From the NCBI GenBank assembly GCA_945957365.1, contig CAMFKI010000007.1, forward strand, positions 62,001 through 126,000: 64,000 bases of DNA, given 5' to 3'. Each line of letters opens with the position of its first letter. Within the stretch, counting starts at the first letter, position 1. The notes beneath the pieces are model-generated. The model made no database searches, had not been told where the DNA came from, and worked only from the letters and a program-made list of their open reading frames with translations. Source of the DNA: an uncultured Alphaproteobacteria bacterium (GTDB taxonomy: Bacteria > Pseudomonadota > Alphaproteobacteria > Rhizobiales > Aestuariivirgaceae). Both the position numbers and the translations under genes were made by a program. Shown in pieces: positions 10,774 to 21,255 of this stretch.

Positions 10774-11112
10774 ATGGGCAACGCTTCAAACGCTAAATTT
10801 GGTATTGGCCAGGTTGTGCGCCACCGGCTGTTTTCCTTCCGCGGCGTCATTTTCGATGTCGATCCGGTGTTCAGCAACACCGAGGAGTGGTGGAATTCGA
10901 TCCCTGAGGACATCCGCCCGCGCAAGGACCAGCCGTTCTACCATCTCCTCGCCGAAAACGAGGAAACGGAATACGTGGCCTACGTCTCCGAGCAGAACCT
11001 GCTGGTCGACGACACCGGCGAACCGGTGCGTCACCCCCAGGTGCGGGACTATTTCGAAGGCTACGACAGCCGCCGCAAGAGCTACCGCCTGCGCGACATG
11101 CAGCACCACTGA
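10774..11112 (+). CDS. hspQ: Heat shock protein HspQ (hemimethylated-DNA-binding type)
   Basis: A small protein of about 112 residues. HspQ/YccV family features are FGIGQVVRHRLFSFRGVIFDVDP near the N-terminus, the WW pair in EEWWNS, and DQPFYHLLAENEE. HspQ in Escherichia coli is known as a Lon substrate-specificity enhancer that also binds hemimethylated DNA. The start is uncertain: ATG at 10768 and 10774 both fit, and a longer reading to 10732 lacks family similarity. It follows the hydroxylase gene by about 40 bases. Confidence 0.88.
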   Translation: MGNASNAKFGIGQVVRHRLFSFRGVIFDVDPVFSNTEEWWNSIPEDIRPRKDQPFYHLLAENEETEYVAYVSEQNLLVDDTGEPVRHPQVRDYFEGYDSRRKSYRLRDMQHH

Positions 11113-11230
11113 GGACCTGCGCGCGAGCGGAAGCACTTCGCAGCGCCACACTGTCACCCGCCCCCGGCAATTGCTTGACGAAACGGACCGCGCGCGTGCA
11201 GCCTGCAACGATGCGAGGGAGCGTGAAGCG

Positions 11231-11845
11231 ATGTCCAGGCCCAAGGTTACCTATTTCGATTTCGCCGGCAGCCGTGGCGAGGAAGTGCGACTTGCGCTGG
11301 CGATCGCCGGCGTTGCGTTCGACGACGATCGGGTGAAGTCCGACGATCTCGCCCGCATCAAGCCCGACCTGCCGTTCGGGGCGCTGCCCGTTTTCGAGGT
11401 TCCGGGACACGGCGTGTTTGCCGAAACCAACGCGATCCTGCGGCTGATCGGGCGGCTGCACGGCCTGCACCCCGACGATCCCTGGGAGGGAGCCCGGCAT
11501 GACGCGGTGCTGGAGGCCTGCGAGGAGCTGCGCCAGCGGGTTTCGGCCACCTCGCGGATCACCGATCCCGCAGAAAAAAAGGCGGCGCGGCAGGCGCTGG
11601 CTGCCGACTATATTCCGCGCTGGGCCAGGGGCATCGAACGCCAGATCGGCGCGGGCCCCTTCGTCGGCGGCGCGCGCCCTGCCGTTGCCGACATCAAGAT
11701 CCACATGCTCGCCAAGGCGCTGAGTGGCGGCACCTATGACGATATTCCGACGACGGTCCTCGACCCCTTTGCCAAGCTGACAGCGGCCGCCCGCGGGGTC
11801 GCAAGCCATCCCGCGGTGCTGGCCTGGTATTCGCCGAAGGCCTGA
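11231..11845 (+). CDS. Glutathione S-transferase, sigma/alpha-like
   Basis: A 204-residue protein. The N-terminus VTYFDFAGSRGEEVRLAL resembles sigma-class transferases, in which a Tyr (here about Tyr8) activates glutathione. GALPVFEVPG (about 53-62) and ETNAILRLIGR (about 68-78) form the glutathione site. The C-terminal helical domain has VGGARPAVADIKIH. The start at 11231 gives the expected short N-terminus; an upstream in-frame extension re-reads hspQ in another frame. The substrate is unknown. It converges on the carbonic anhydrase gene with about 20 bases between stops. Confidence 0.85.
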   Translation: MSRPKVTYFDFAGSRGEEVRLALAIAGVAFDDDRVKSDDLARIKPDLPFGALPVFEVPGHGVFAETNAILRLIGRLHGLHPDDPWEGARHDAVLEACEELRQRVSATSRITDPAEKKAARQALAADYIPRWARGIERQIGAGPFVGGARPAVADIKIHMLAKALSGGTYDDIPTTVLDPFAKLTAAARGVASHPAVLAWYSPKA

Positions 11846-11866
11846 CTCGCTCCCTTCGACCCATTC

Positions 11867-12580
11867 CTAGTCGAGATAAGTGACGGCGCCCGACTTGAGA
11901 TCATAGATCGCCGCCACGATCTTGACCTTTCCCGCGGCTTGCGCGCCGGAAATCAGCGAGCTGTCGGCGGAGATCTGGCGCGCGGTGCGCCGGGCGCTTT
12001 CCTTGGCGGCGTTCGTCACGAAGTCTCCGGCCTCGTCCTTGACGGCGAGTGCTGCCGGAACGATGGGATTGATCATGGCGCCGATGGACCCCGGATAGGT
12101 TGCGTTCTTCAGCACCACGTCGCAGGCCGCGGCCACGGCCCCGCAGCTGGTGTGCGCCAGAACCACGATGAGGGGCGAGCCCAGAACGGCCTGGCCATAT
12201 TCGATCGTTCCCATCGTGGCGGTGTCCACCAGATTGCCGGCATTGCGCGCCACGAACAGTTCGCCGAGCCCCAGCCCGCCGAAAATGAGCTCCGGCGGCA
12301 CCCGGCTGTCGGCACAGGCAAGGATCGTCGCCCAGGGCGCCTGATGCGGCGCCACTTCCTTGCGAATGGCCTGCAGCTCATCGGTGCAGACCTGGGGCTC
12401 CGAGATGAATCGATCGTTTCCCTTCTTGAGTGCAGCGAGCGCATCGTCTGGCGTCAATGACGTGGGCATGCCCTCGGATGCGGCACGAGCCCCGCCCGCG
12501 CCAAGCCCGAGAGCCATCAGCCCTGCTGCCCCGAACTTGAGAATGTTTCTGCGATTGGACGAAAGGCAATTGATGCACAT
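11867..12580 (-). CDS. Beta-carbonic anhydrase with Tat-type export signal
   Basis: A zinc enzyme interconverting CO2 and bicarbonate, 237 residues. The zinc-binding set is visible in CADSRVPPE (Cys and Asp-Arg pair) and HTSCGAV (His and Cys). The N-terminus has CINC followed by a twin-arginine motif RRNILKFG and a hydrophobic stretch ending ARAA at about residue 37, so the mature enzyme is probably periplasmic. The start at 12580 gives exactly this signal; the longer upstream reading adds unrelated residues. A bestrophin-like channel gene lies 130 bases upstream on the same strand, which may supply bicarbonate movement. Confidence 0.9.
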   Translation of the reverse strand: MCINCLSSNRRNILKFGAAGLMALGLGAGGARAASEGMPTSLTPDDALAALKKGNDRFISEPQVCTDELQAIRKEVAPHQAPWATILACADSRVPPELIFGGLGLGELFVARNAGNLVDTATMGTIEYGQAVLGSPLIVVLAHTSCGAVAAACDVVLKNATYPGSIGAMINPIVPAALAVKDEAGDFVTNAAKESARRTARQISADSSLISGAQAAGKVKIVAAIYDLKSGAVTYLD

Positions 12581-12710
12581 GACTTGTCCTCCAGCTTGGC
12601 CGCTCACCTGCAAACTGCCGCGGCACCGCCAGCCAGTGGTGCACCGCGCAGTGCGGCGCCACCCTCTCACATCCTGCTCCCGCCCGCCACTCGCCTCGCG
12701 CGGGCTTCGC

Positions 12711-13607
12711 TCAGGTCAGCAGGTAGTCGTGCGGCCGGGGATCTGGCGGCAGCACGGACAGGCCAAGTTTCTCCGACACGTTGATTTCCACCGTCGCCGC
12801 GATGGCGAGCAGCGGCAGGGTGTTTTCGCCCGGGCGGAAGGGCGTGGCCAGCTCGTCTCCGAGCGCGCCCAGCCCGAAGAAGGTATAGGCCACGATGGCG
12901 CCGAGGATAGGCGTCCACAGCCCCGCAACCGGTGCGAGGCCGAACGGCAGGAGCAGGCAGAACAGATAGACCGTGCGGTCGAGCAGCAAGGCATAGGCAT
13001 AGGGCAGCGGCGTGAAACGGATGCGTTCGGCCCCCGCCAGCACCGTGCCCAGTCCCGTCACCTGATCTTCAAGCTCCTGGGCCATCGCGTCGGAAATCTG
13101 GCGGCTGGCCACGGCCGCGGCGATCGAGCGGCTCATCAGCATGAGAATGGCCTCGGGGCCGTTGCGGGCGGCCAGAGCCCCCTCCTCCGGCACGAAGCGG
13201 GCAACGTCGGGTCCCATCGCTTCGCCCCGCACGTGGTGGGCTAGCGCATAGGCGAATGCGATCGCAAGCCGGGCCAGTCCGGTGTTGCCCTGGCCCATGT
13301 GCGCCACTGCCAGCCGCGCCACGCTGCGGCAGTGCACCACCATGTCACTCAACAGCTTGCGGCCCTCCCACCAGCGTTCGTAGCTCGCCGAATTGCGGAA
13401 GCCAGAGAAGATCGACAGCGCGATGCCGATGAGCGAAAACGGCAGGGGCGATATGTCCGGAAAGGAAAAGCGCCCCGAGAGGTCGAGCCAGGTCAGCACC
13501 GCGGACAGCAGGGTAATGAAAACCAGCTGCGGCCAGATGGCAGGAAGAATGGAACCCCGCAGGGTGAACAGGACCTCCCAGGGTCGTGGCGGATCGCGAA
13601 CGATCAT
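12711..13607 (-). CDS. Bestrophin-family (UPF0187) anion channel protein
   Basis: A 298-residue membrane protein of the bacterial bestrophin family. It has an N-terminal PRPWEVLFTLRGS, two membrane segments (about 22-40 and 50-70), the family signature FRNSASYERWWEGRKLL (about 71-87), and two later hydrophobic segments at about 215-255. Eukaryotic bestrophins conduct chloride and bicarbonate; some bacterial ones characterised are cation-selective, so ion choice is open. Its neighbour on the same strand is an exported carbonic anhydrase. Confidence 0.85.
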   Translation of the reverse strand: MIVRDPPRPWEVLFTLRGSILPAIWPQLVFITLLSAVLTWLDLSGRFSFPDISPLPFSLIGIALSIFSGFRNSASYERWWEGRKLLSDMVVHCRSVARLAVAHMGQGNTGLARLAIAFAYALAHHVRGEAMGPDVARFVPEEGALAARNGPEAILMLMSRSIAAAVASRQISDAMAQELEDQVTGLGTVLAGAERIRFTPLPYAYALLLDRTVYLFCLLLPFGLAPVAGLWTPILGAIVAYTFFGLGALGDELATPFRPGENTLPLLAIAATVEINVSEKLGLSVLPPDPRPHDYLLT

Positions 13608-13843
13608 AAGGCGGCATCGCTGTGGGGTTGTAAACGAACCACCGCAACCTATGCGCTAGCTTGGCTGCGGTCAACTCGGCCGTGGCGCACGTCTGGAAAT
13701 GTTGCAGGGGCCAAGCGCGTGCGGTGTGAAATGACATCCGCCGCCCGCGCAAAGGCGAAGCCGTGCCTTCACAATCGCGTGCTTCCCTTCACGGGCGCGA
13801 GGTCCTATTCAGAAAATCAACGGATTCTCGGACGGAGACTGAC

Positions 13844-14980
13844 ATGGCGATCACGGCGCGCGGCACAGGATTTGGCCTTCTTCTCCTGCTCTCGGGCCTG
13901 ATCGCCGGTTGCGACGATGGCGCGAAGCAGCAGCAGGCGGCAGCTCCCGCCGTCGTCCCGGCGGTCACCGTGGTCAAGGTTGAATCGAAGGACCTCCGCC
14001 CCTCGGTCAGCTTCTCCGCCCGGGTCGAGGCCCTGCACAAGGTGGACCTGCGCGCCCGCATCGAGGGCTATTTGGACAAGCAGGATTTCGCCGAGGGCGC
14101 CTCGGTCAAGACCGGCGACCTCCTCTATGTGATCGAGAAGGCCCCCTACGAAGCCAAGGTGGCTGCGGCCGAGGCGTCCGTCGCGGTGGCCAAGGCCCGG
14201 CTCGACCGTACCGAGATCGAACTCACCCGCCAGACCACGCTGGTCACCAAGGAAGCCGCCGCCCAGACCAAGCTCGATGATGCGCGCACCGCCCGCAACG
14301 AAGCCAAGGGCCAGTACGACAGGCTGATGGCCGAACTCGACCAGGCCAAGCTGCAGCTGTCCTACACCGAGATCCGCGCGCCCATCGACGGCCGCATCGG
14401 CAAGTCGCTGCTGTCGGTCGGCAGTTTCGTCAGTCCGCAGAGCGGCACGCTCGCCACGATCGTGCAGCAGGACCCGATCGGCGTGACCTTCCCGGTCACC
14501 CAGCGCGACCTCCTCGCGGTGCGTGAAAAGATGGGCGACAACGCCAAGCTCACCGACCACACGGTCTATGTCGAGATCGGCAAGGGCAAGCGCTATCAGT
14601 ATCCGGGCAAGGTCGACTTCCTCGATGTCGCGGTCAACACCGGCACCGACGCGGTCAATGTCCGCGCCACCTTCCCCAACCCGCAGGGCCTGCTGGTCGA
14701 CGGCCAGCTGGTCACGGCGATCGTCGAGGCTTCCTCACCCGAACCAACGCTGGTGGTGCCGGTCAACGCCATCCAGATCGACCAGTCCGGCCCCTTCGTG
14801 CTGATCGTCAATGCCGAGAAGAAGATCGAGGTGCGTCGCGTCGAGCTGCTCAAGCAGGATGCCAATTTCGTGGCCGTCGCCAAGGGCCTCGCGGCGGGCG
14901 ACCTCGTCGTCACCGAGGGCGTGCAGAAGGTGAAGCCCGGCCAGGTGGTGGACCCCACCGAAGTGAAGCCGGAGGCCTGA
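13844..14980 (+). CDS. RND efflux periplasmic adaptor (membrane fusion lipoprotein)
   Basis: A 378-residue AcrA/MexA-like adaptor linking the inner-membrane pump to an outer-membrane channel. The signal peptide ends in the lipobox LIAGC at about residues 18-22, so it is a lipoprotein. The lipoyl/barrel-sandwich halves flank a coiled-coil hairpin (about 100-165), with [11 protein letters not shown] and [15 protein letters not shown] as typical segments. The start at 13844 gives the signal peptide; an earlier ATG in frame does not. The pump gene starts five bases after the stop. No regulator gene is adjacent. Confidence 0.93.
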   Translation: MAITARGTGFGLLLLLSGLIAGCDDGAKQQQAAAPAVVPAVTVVKVESKDLRPSVSFSARVEALHKVDLRARIEGYLDKQDFAEGASVKTGDLLYVIEKAPYEAKVAAAEASVAVAKARLDRTEIELTRQTTLVTKEAAAQTKLDDARTARNEAKGQYDRLMAELDQAKLQLSYTEIRAPIDGRIGKSLLSVGSFVSPQSGTLATIVQQDPIGVTFPVTQRDLLAVREKMGDNAKLTDHTVYVEIGKGKRYQYPGKVDFLDVAVNTGTDAVNVRATFPNPQGLLVDGQLVTAIVEASSPEPTLVVPVNAIQIDQSGPFVLIVNAEKKIEVRRVELLKQDANFVAVAKGLAAGDLVVTEGVQKVKPGQVVDPTEVKPEA

Positions 14981-14985
14981 GCGGC

Positions 14986-17900
14986 ATGTTTTCCTCGATT
15001 TTCATCGACCGCCCGCGCCTCGCGGTCGTCATCTCGCTGGTCATCACCATTGCCGGCCTGGTGGCGATGCAGCAGATCCCGATCGCCCAGTTCCCCGACA
15101 TCGTGCCGCCGCAGGTGCAGGTGACCGCCAGCTATGCCGGTGCCGGCGCCGAGGTGGTAGAAAGCACCGTCGGCCAGCCCATCGAATCCCGCGTCGTCGG
15201 CGTCGACAACATGCTCTACATGAAGTCGACGAGCGGCAACGACGGCAGCTATACCCTCACCATCACCTTCGCCGTCGGCACCAACCCAGACCTCAACACG
15301 GTGAACGTCCAGAACCGCGTCAAGCTCGCCGAGGCCCAGCTGCCGCAGGAAGTGCGCGCCCAGGGCGTGAGCGTGATGAAGAAGTCCTCCGCCATCCTGC
15401 AGATGGTGGCCTTCACCTCGACCGACCCGAAGCAGGATCAGCTGTTCCTGTCCAATTACGTCACCATCAACCTGCTCGACCGGCTGAAGCGGGTGCGCGG
15501 CGTGGGCGACGTGAGCCTGCTCACCCCCACCGACTATTCCATGCGCATCTGGGTCGACCCGCAGCGGCTGATCGATTACCAGATGGTGCCGACCGACATC
15601 ATCAATGCGCTGAAGAAGCAGAACGTGCAGGCCGCCATCGGCCGCATCGGCTCCGCCCCCGCCCTGCCCGACCAGGCCTACCAGCTCTCGATCCAGGCGC
15701 AGGGCCGCCTCACCACGCCGGAGGAATTCGGCAACGTCGTCATCCGCGCTACCGAGAACGGCTCCTTCGTCAGGCTGAAGGACGTGGCCCGCGTCGAGCT
15801 CGGCGCGCGCCTCCAGGAAACGCTGGGCCGGCAGGACGGACTGCCCGCCGCCGTCATCGGCATCTACCAGGCGCCCGGCGGCAACGCCATCGCCAGTGCG
15901 GAAGCGGTGAACAAGATCCTGGCGGAGGCCAAGGCCAACTTTCCCGAGGGCATGGACTACAAGGTCACCTACGACACCACCAAGTTCGTCGAGGAAAGCA
16001 TCCACGAGGTGGTGAAGACCCTGCTCGAAGCCTTCGTGCTGGTGGTCATCGTCGTCTTCCTGTTCCTCGGCTCGGTGCGCGCCACCATCATTCCGCTCAT
16101 CGCCGTGCCGGTCTCGCTCATCGGCACCTTCGCCTTCATGATGGCCATGGGCTTCTCGGCCAACACCGTCTCGCTCCTCGCCCTCGTGCTTGCCATCGGC
16201 ATCGTCGTCGACGACGCCATCGTGGTGGTCGAGGCGGTGGAGGCCAAGATGGAGGAAGACCCGAACATCACGCCCAAGGAGGCCGCGCGCGCGGCCATGG
16301 GCGAGATCACCGCGCCCATCATCGCCATCACCCTCGTGCTGATGTCGGTGTTCGTGCCGGTGGCCTTCATCCCCGGCATCTCCGGCCAGCTGTTCAAGCA
16401 GTTCGCGGTGGTCGTCACCGTGTCGATGTTCATTTCCGCGCTCAACGCCCTCACCCTGTCGCCCGCCCTGTGCGGCGTGCTGCTAAAGCACGGCCACGGG
16501 CCCAAGCGCTTTCCCATCCGGCAGATCCTCGGCGGCATCAACCTGGCGCGCGACGGCTACGCGGCGGTGGTGCGGCGTCTGGTGCGCTTCTCGATCGTCG
16601 GCCTCATCGCGCTGGCGGTGATCTTCCCGGTCACCGGCTGGCTGTTCAAGGTCACCCCCGCGGGCTTCCTGCCCGCCGAGGACCAGGGCGCCATCTTCGG
16701 CGAAGTGGTGCTGCCCGAAGGCTCCTCCGTCAACGTGACCGAGGGCGTGGCCAAGCAGGTTTCCGACATGGCCCGCCAGGAGCCGGGCGTCGCCGGCGTG
16801 ATGACCGTCGTCGGCTATTCGATGCTCGACGGCCAGGTGAAGTCGAACTCCGCACTGCTCGTGCTGACGCTCGATCCCTTCGCGCAGCGCACCGAGCCCG
16901 CGCTCAACGTCAATGCCATCATCGGCAAGCTGCTCGCCAAGGGCCAGCAGGTGAAGCGGGCCAACGTCATCTTCTACAACCTGCCGCCGATCATCGGGCT
17001 CGGCACCGGCTCGGGCTTCGAATTCCAGCTGCAGGATTTCTCCGGCGCACCGCCGCGCGAGCTTGCCGCCGTCGCCCGCGGCCTGGTCTTCGCGGCCAAC
17101 CAGAACCCGCAGCTGGGCCGCGTCTTCACCACCTTCGCCGCCAACACGCCGCAGCTCTTCCTCGACATCGACCGCGACAAGGTGCAGACGCTCGGCATCG
17201 ACCTCTCGGACGTTTTCGCCACGCTGCAGGCCGTGCTGGGCGGGGCCTACGTCAACGACTTCAACCTGTTCGGCCGCACCTGGCAGGTGACGGTGCAGGG
17301 CGAGGCGGTGGACCGCGCCAAGATCGACGACATCTACCGGATCTCGGTGCGCAACAGGAAGGGCGAGATGGTCTCCATCCGCTCCTTCGCGGATGCCCGG
17401 TTGATCCTCGCGCCGCAGTCGATCACCCGCTTCAACAACGTGCGCAGCGCCACCATCAACGGCAGCCCCGGCCCCGGCTTCAGCTCCGGCCAGGCCATCA
17501 CCGCCATGGAGCAGGTCGCCTCGGTGTCTCTCCCCAAGGGCTTCGGCTATGAGTGGACGGGCACCGCGCTGCAGGAGAAGGAGGCGAGCGGCAAGACCAC
17601 GATGATCCTGGGGCTCGCCGTGCTTTTCGCCTATCTCTTCCTCGTGGGTCTCTATGAAAGTTGGTCGATCCCCATCGCCGTGCTGTTGTCGGTCTCGGCC
17701 GGCGTGCTGGGCTCGCTGCTGGGGCTCAAACTGTCGGGGCTCTCCAACAACCTCTATGCCCAGATCGGCCTCGTGGTGCTGATCGCCCTTGCCGCCAAGA
17801 ACGGCATCCTCATCGTCGAGTTCGCCATGGAGGCGCGGCGCAAGGGCAAGAGCATCCTGGACGCCGCGACGACCGGCGCCAAGGAGCGGTTCCGCGCCGT

Positions 17901-18129
17901 GATGATGACGAGCTTCGCCTTCATCGCCGGCCTCATTCCACTGGTCTTCGCCGAGGGTGCCGGCATGCTCAGCCGCCGCGGCGTCGGCACCACGGTGTTC
18001 GGCGGCATGATCGGCGCCTCGGTGCTCGGCATTTTCCTCATCCCCCTGCTCTACGTCACCTTCCAGTGGGCCCGTGAAAAGGTGCACGGCACGGGCGGCG
18101 AGGAGAAGAAGGAGACGGAAGCGCACTGA
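14986..18129 (+). CDS. RND multidrug efflux pump, HAE1 family
   Basis: A 1047-residue proton-driven exporter of the AcrB/MexB type. It has twelve predicted membrane segments with two large periplasmic loops. The start [18 protein letters not shown] and [12 protein letters not shown] are typical. TM4 has the proton-relay Asp pair in [17 protein letters not shown] (about residues 400-416). It forms a two-gene operon with the lipoprotein adaptor. No outer-membrane factor gene is nearby, so it probably uses a shared TolC. Substrates cannot be read from the sequence. Confidence 0.95.
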   Translation: MFSSIFIDRPRLAVVISLVITIAGLVAMQQIPIAQFPDIVPPQVQVTASYAGAGAEVVESTVGQPIESRVVGVDNMLYMKSTSGNDGSYTLTITFAVGTNPDLNTVNVQNRVKLAEAQLPQEVRAQGVSVMKKSSAILQMVAFTSTDPKQDQLFLSNYVTINLLDRLKRVRGVGDVSLLTPTDYSMRIWVDPQRLIDYQMVPTDIINALKKQNVQAAIGRIGSAPALPDQAYQLSIQAQGRLTTPEEFGNVVIRATENGSFVRLKDVARVELGARLQETLGRQDGLPAAVIGIYQAPGGNAIASAEAVNKILAEAKANFPEGMDYKVTYDTTKFVEESIHEVVKTLLEAFVLVVIVVFLFLGSVRATIIPLIAVPVSLIGTFAFMMAMGFSANTVSLLALVLAIGIVVDDAIVVVEAVEAKMEEDPNITPKEAARAAMGEITAPIIAITLVLMSVFVPVAFIPGISGQLFKQFAVVVTVSMFISALNALTLSPALCGVLLKHGHGPKRFPIRQILGGINLARDGYAAVVRRLVRFSIVGLIALAVIFPVTGWLFKVTPAGFLPAEDQGAIFGEVVLPEGSSVNVTEGVAKQVSDMARQEPGVAGVMTVVGYSMLDGQVKSNSALLVLTLDPFAQRTEPALNVNAIIGKLLAKGQQVKRANVIFYNLPPIIGLGTGSGFEFQLQDFSGAPPRELAAVARGLVFAANQNPQLGRVFTTFAANTPQLFLDIDRDKVQTLGIDLSDVFATLQAVLGGAYVNDFNLFGRTWQVTVQGEAVDRAKIDDIYRISVRNRKGEMVSIRSFADARLILAPQSITRFNNVRSATINGSPGPGFSSGQAITAMEQVASVSLPKGFGYEWTGTALQEKEASGKTTMILGLAVLFAYLFLVGLYESWSIPIAVLLSVSAGVLGSLLGLKLSGLSNNLYAQIGLVVLIALAAKNGILIVEFAMEARRKGKSILDAATTGAKERFRAVMMTSFAFIAGLIPLVFAEGAGMLSRRGVGTTVFGGMIGASVLGIFLIPLLYVTFQWAREKVHGTGGEEKKETEAH

Positions 18130-18206
18130 CAACCCTTCCTCGCAATTCCGGCTCTGGCTTCAACCGCAATGATCGGTTATGAGGCACGGCCCTGCTGGAG
18201 GAAGTC

Positions 18207-19433
18207 ATGTCGCGCCGGCCCGGCAAGTTCGCCGTCATCTTCGTCTTCATCACCGTGTTCCTCGACATGGTGGGCTTCGGCCTGGTGATGCCTGTCCTGC
18301 CCCGCCTCATCGAGGAGGTGAGCGGCGCCAACCTCGCCGGAGCTTCGATCTGGGGCGGCTGGCTGTTTTTCGCCTATGGCGGCATGCAGTTTCTTTTCGG
18401 GCCTGCCATCGGCAACCTGTCGGACGCGGTGGGCCGCCGCCCGGTGCTGCTGCTCTCGGTCTTCGGCCTCGCGGTCGACTACCTTCTGACGGGCTTCGCG
18501 CCCAACATCATCTGGCTCTTCGTCGGGCGCATCTTCGCCGGCATCTGCGGCGCGTCCTATACGACGGCCAATGCCTTCCTCGCCGACGTCACGAAGCCGG
18601 AAGAGCGCGCCAAGGTCTTCGGCATGATGGGTGCGGCCTTCGGGCTGGGCTTCGTCATTGGCCCCGCCATCGGCGGGTTGCTCGGCTCGTTTGGACCGCG
18701 CGTGCCGTTCTTCGTGGCGGCGGGGCTCGCCATCCTCAACTTCGCCTATGGCTGGTTCGTGCTGCCCGAGACCCTGGCGCCGGAGAACCGCCGACCCTTC
18801 TCGGTCGCGCGCTCCAACCCGATCGGCGCGCTCCGTGTCTTCGCGCAATATCGCGGCGTGGTCCCGCTCAGCGCCGTCATGTTCCTGTATTTCCTCTCGA
18901 CCGCCGTCTACCCGGCCATCTGGGCCTTCTGGGGCATCGCTGCCTTTGGCTGGACCGAGGCGACGGTCGGCCTCACGCTCGCTGCCTTCGGGCTCATGGC
19001 CGCCATCGTGCAGGGCGGCTTCACCGGTCTCGTGGTCAAGAAGCTGGGCGAGCGCAATGCCGCTGTCCTCGGCCTCGTCACGGCGGTGATCGCCCTCATC
19101 GGCTACGGTCTGGCACCGGGCCTGCTGGCTGTCATGATCCTGCTCGTCATCCACGCGCCGGAAGGTTTCGTGCACCCGGCATTGACCGCCATGATGTCAC
19201 ACGAGGCCCCCGAGGATGCGCAGGGCGAAATCCAGGGCGGGATTGCCAGCCTGCAAAGCATCGGCATGCTGCTCGGCACCGTGCTCTTCGCTCAGGTCTT
19301 CGGCTGGTTCGCGGAGCCTGGACGGGCAGCCATCGTGCCTGGCGCCCCTTTCCTGCTGGCTGCCATCATGCTGGCCGGAACCCTCGCCTTCTTCCTGTCC
19401 CTGCGCGAGATCAGGTCCGTCACTCCACCGTGA
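18207..19433 (+). CDS. MFS exporter, TetA-like (drug:H+ antiporter family)
   Basis: A 408-residue transporter with twelve hydrophobic segments. TetA-type features are DMVGFGLVMPVLP in TM1 (about 19-31) and the loop 2-3 motif GNLSDAVGRRPVLL (about 70-83). Segment 5 has GLGFVIGPAIGG, the antiporter motif C. It is not assignable to tetracycline specifically. The gene follows the RND pump by 77 bases and its 3' end overlaps the convergent glmS by 14 bases. Confidence 0.88.
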   Translation: MSRRPGKFAVIFVFITVFLDMVGFGLVMPVLPRLIEEVSGANLAGASIWGGWLFFAYGGMQFLFGPAIGNLSDAVGRRPVLLLSVFGLAVDYLLTGFAPNIIWLFVGRIFAGICGASYTTANAFLADVTKPEERAKVFGMMGAAFGLGFVIGPAIGGLLGSFGPRVPFFVAAGLAILNFAYGWFVLPETLAPENRRPFSVARSNPIGALRVFAQYRGVVPLSAVMFLYFLSTAVYPAIWAFWGIAAFGWTEATVGLTLAAFGLMAAIVQGGFTGLVVKKLGERNAAVLGLVTAVIALIGYGLAPGLLAVMILLVIHAPEGFVHPALTAMMSHEAPEDAQGEIQGGIASLQSIGMLLGTVLFAQVFGWFAEPGRAAIVPGAPFLLAAIMLAGTLAFFLSLREIRSVTPP

Positions 19434-21246
19434 CGGACTTGGCGAGGTTCCGCGGCTGGTCGACGTCCGTGCCGATGAACACCGCCGCGTGATAGGCAAG
19501 GAGCTGCACCGGCACGGCATAGAGCAGCGGGCTGATGAAAGGGTGAGCCTTCGGCACGCGGATCGTGCGGAACGCCTTGTGCTCGTTGTCCTTCATGCCG
19601 TGATCGTCGGTCAGCAGCACGATCTTGCCGCCGCGCGCCGCCACCTCCTCCATGTTGGAGATGGTCTTGTCGTAAAGCTCGTCATGCGGCGCGATGACGA
19701 TCACCGGCACATTCTCGTCGATCAGCGCGATCGGCCCGTGCTTCAGTTCACCCGCCGCATAGCCCTCGGCATGGATGTAGGAAATCTCCTTGAGCTTCAG
19801 CGCCCCTTCAAGCGCGATCGGGTAATTGATGCCACGGCCGAGGAACAGCACGTCGCGCGCGCCGGCAAGCTCCCGGGCGATCTCGGCGATGTGCTTCTCG
19901 TCCTTCAGGATCTCCATCATCTGCCGCGGCGCCATGATGAGCGCCCCGACCAGTTCCTTCTCCTGTTCGAGGCTGATCGTCCCCCGGAGCTTGCCGGCCA
20001 GAATGGCGAGGCAGGCCAGGGCGGTGAGCTGGCAGGTGAAGGCCTTGGTCGAGGCCACCCCGATCTCGGGGCCGGCATAGGTGCGGAACACCAGTTCGCT
20101 CTCGCGCGCGATGGTCGATTCCGGAACGTTCACGATCGCCAGCGTGTGCTGCCCCTGGGACTTGCAATAGCGCAGGGCCGCCAGCGTGTCGGCCGTTTCC
20201 CCCGACTGCGACACGACAATGGCCAGGCCGTTCTGCGGCAGCGGCGCCTCGCGGTAGCGGAACTCGGAGGCAATATCGACTTCGGTGGGAAGCCTCGCAA
20301 TGCGCTCGAACCAGTATTTGGCGGTCAGGCCGGCGTAGGATGCGGTGCCGCAGGCGGTGATGGTGATGCGGTCCAGTGCGGCAAAATCGAATGGCAAATT
20401 GTCCGGCACCCGCACCGTGCGCTCGGCAAAGTCGACATACTCCGCGAGCGTGTGGCCGATGACTTCGGGCTGCTCCTCGATTTCCTTGGCCATGAAGTGC
20501 CGGTGGTTGCCCCTGTCCACGAGCATGGTCGAGGCCTGGCTGAAACTCATCGGTCGCACCACCCGCAAACCCTCGGCATCATAGATGTCGACCGATGAAT
20601 GCGTGAGAACGGCCCAGTCGCCATCCTCGAGATAGGTGATCCGGTTGGTGAAGGGCGAGAGCGCGATGGCATCGCTCCCCACGAACATTTCGCCATCGCC
20701 ATGCCCGATCGCCAGCGGCGGTCCATTGCGCGCCGCGATCAGCAGGTCATTCTCGCCCTTGAAGAGGACGGCGAGTGCGAAGGCGCCGCGGAGCCGCGGC
20801 AGGACGGCCTTCAAGGCCTCGCGCGGCGGCTTTCCAGCCTTCAGTTCACGCGACAGCAGCTGCGCCACAACTTCCGTGTCGGTTTGGGTCGTGAAGACCG
20901 CGCCCTGCGCGATCAGCTCATCCTTCAGGGGGCGGAAGTTCTCGATGATGCCGTTATGCACCACCACGACATCGCCGACCGCATGAGGATGGGCATTGGT
21001 TTCTGTGACCCCGCCATGGGTGGCCCAGCGAGTGTGGCCGATGCCGGACGTTCCGGCCAGCGGATCGCGCGCCAGCAGCGCGGCGAGGTTCCTGAGCTTG
21101 CCGACAGCGCGACGGCGTTCGATGCCCCGGTCCGTCAGGGTTGCGACACCGGCGGAATCATAGCCGCGATACTCGAGCCGGCGCAGCGCCTCCACGATGC
21201 TGTCCGCAACGGGTTCCTTGCCGAGAATGCCAACGATGCCGCACAT
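19420..21246 (-). CDS. glmS: Glutamine-fructose-6-phosphate aminotransferase (isomerizing)
   Basis: Makes glucosamine 6-phosphate for peptidoglycan and lipopolysaccharide. It has 608 residues: an N-terminal glutamine amidotransferase domain with Cys2 as nucleophile after Met removal (MCGIVGILG) and two SIS sugar-isomerase domains (ITACGTASYAG at about 303, SQSGETADT at about 346, and GRGINYPIALEGALKLKE near 475). It ends with the conserved KSVTVE. It lies nine bases after glmU on the same strand, forming a glmU-glmS operon. Confidence 0.97.
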   Translation of the reverse strand: MCGIVGILGKEPVADSIVEALRRLEYRGYDSAGVATLTDRGIERRRAVGKLRNLAALLARDPLAGTSGIGHTRWATHGGVTETNAHPHAVGDVVVVHNGIIENFRPLKDELIAQGAVFTTQTDTEVVAQLLSRELKAGKPPREALKAVLPRLRGAFALAVLFKGENDLLIAARNGPPLAIGHGDGEMFVGSDAIALSPFTNRITYLEDGDWAVLTHSSVDIYDAEGLRVVRPMSFSQASTMLVDRGNHRHFMAKEIEEQPEVIGHTLAEYVDFAERTVRVPDNLPFDFAALDRITITACGTASYAGLTAKYWFERIARLPTEVDIASEFRYREAPLPQNGLAIVVSQSGETADTLAALRYCKSQGQHTLAIVNVPESTIARESELVFRTYAGPEIGVASTKAFTCQLTALACLAILAGKLRGTISLEQEKELVGALIMAPRQMMEILKDEKHIAEIARELAGARDVLFLGRGINYPIALEGALKLKEISYIHAEGYAAGELKHGPIALIDENVPVIVIAPHDELYDKTISNMEEVAARGGKIVLLTDDHGMKDNEHKAFRTIRVPKAHPFISPLLYAVPVQLLAYHAAVFIGTDVDQPRNLAKSVTVE

Positions 21247-21255
21247 GGGCTGATC

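Noticed and set aside
19380..19433. MFS exporter end as a frameshifted or truncated gene because of the glmS overlap
   Set aside because: Both proteins have full family length; the 14-base tail-to-tail overlap is normal.
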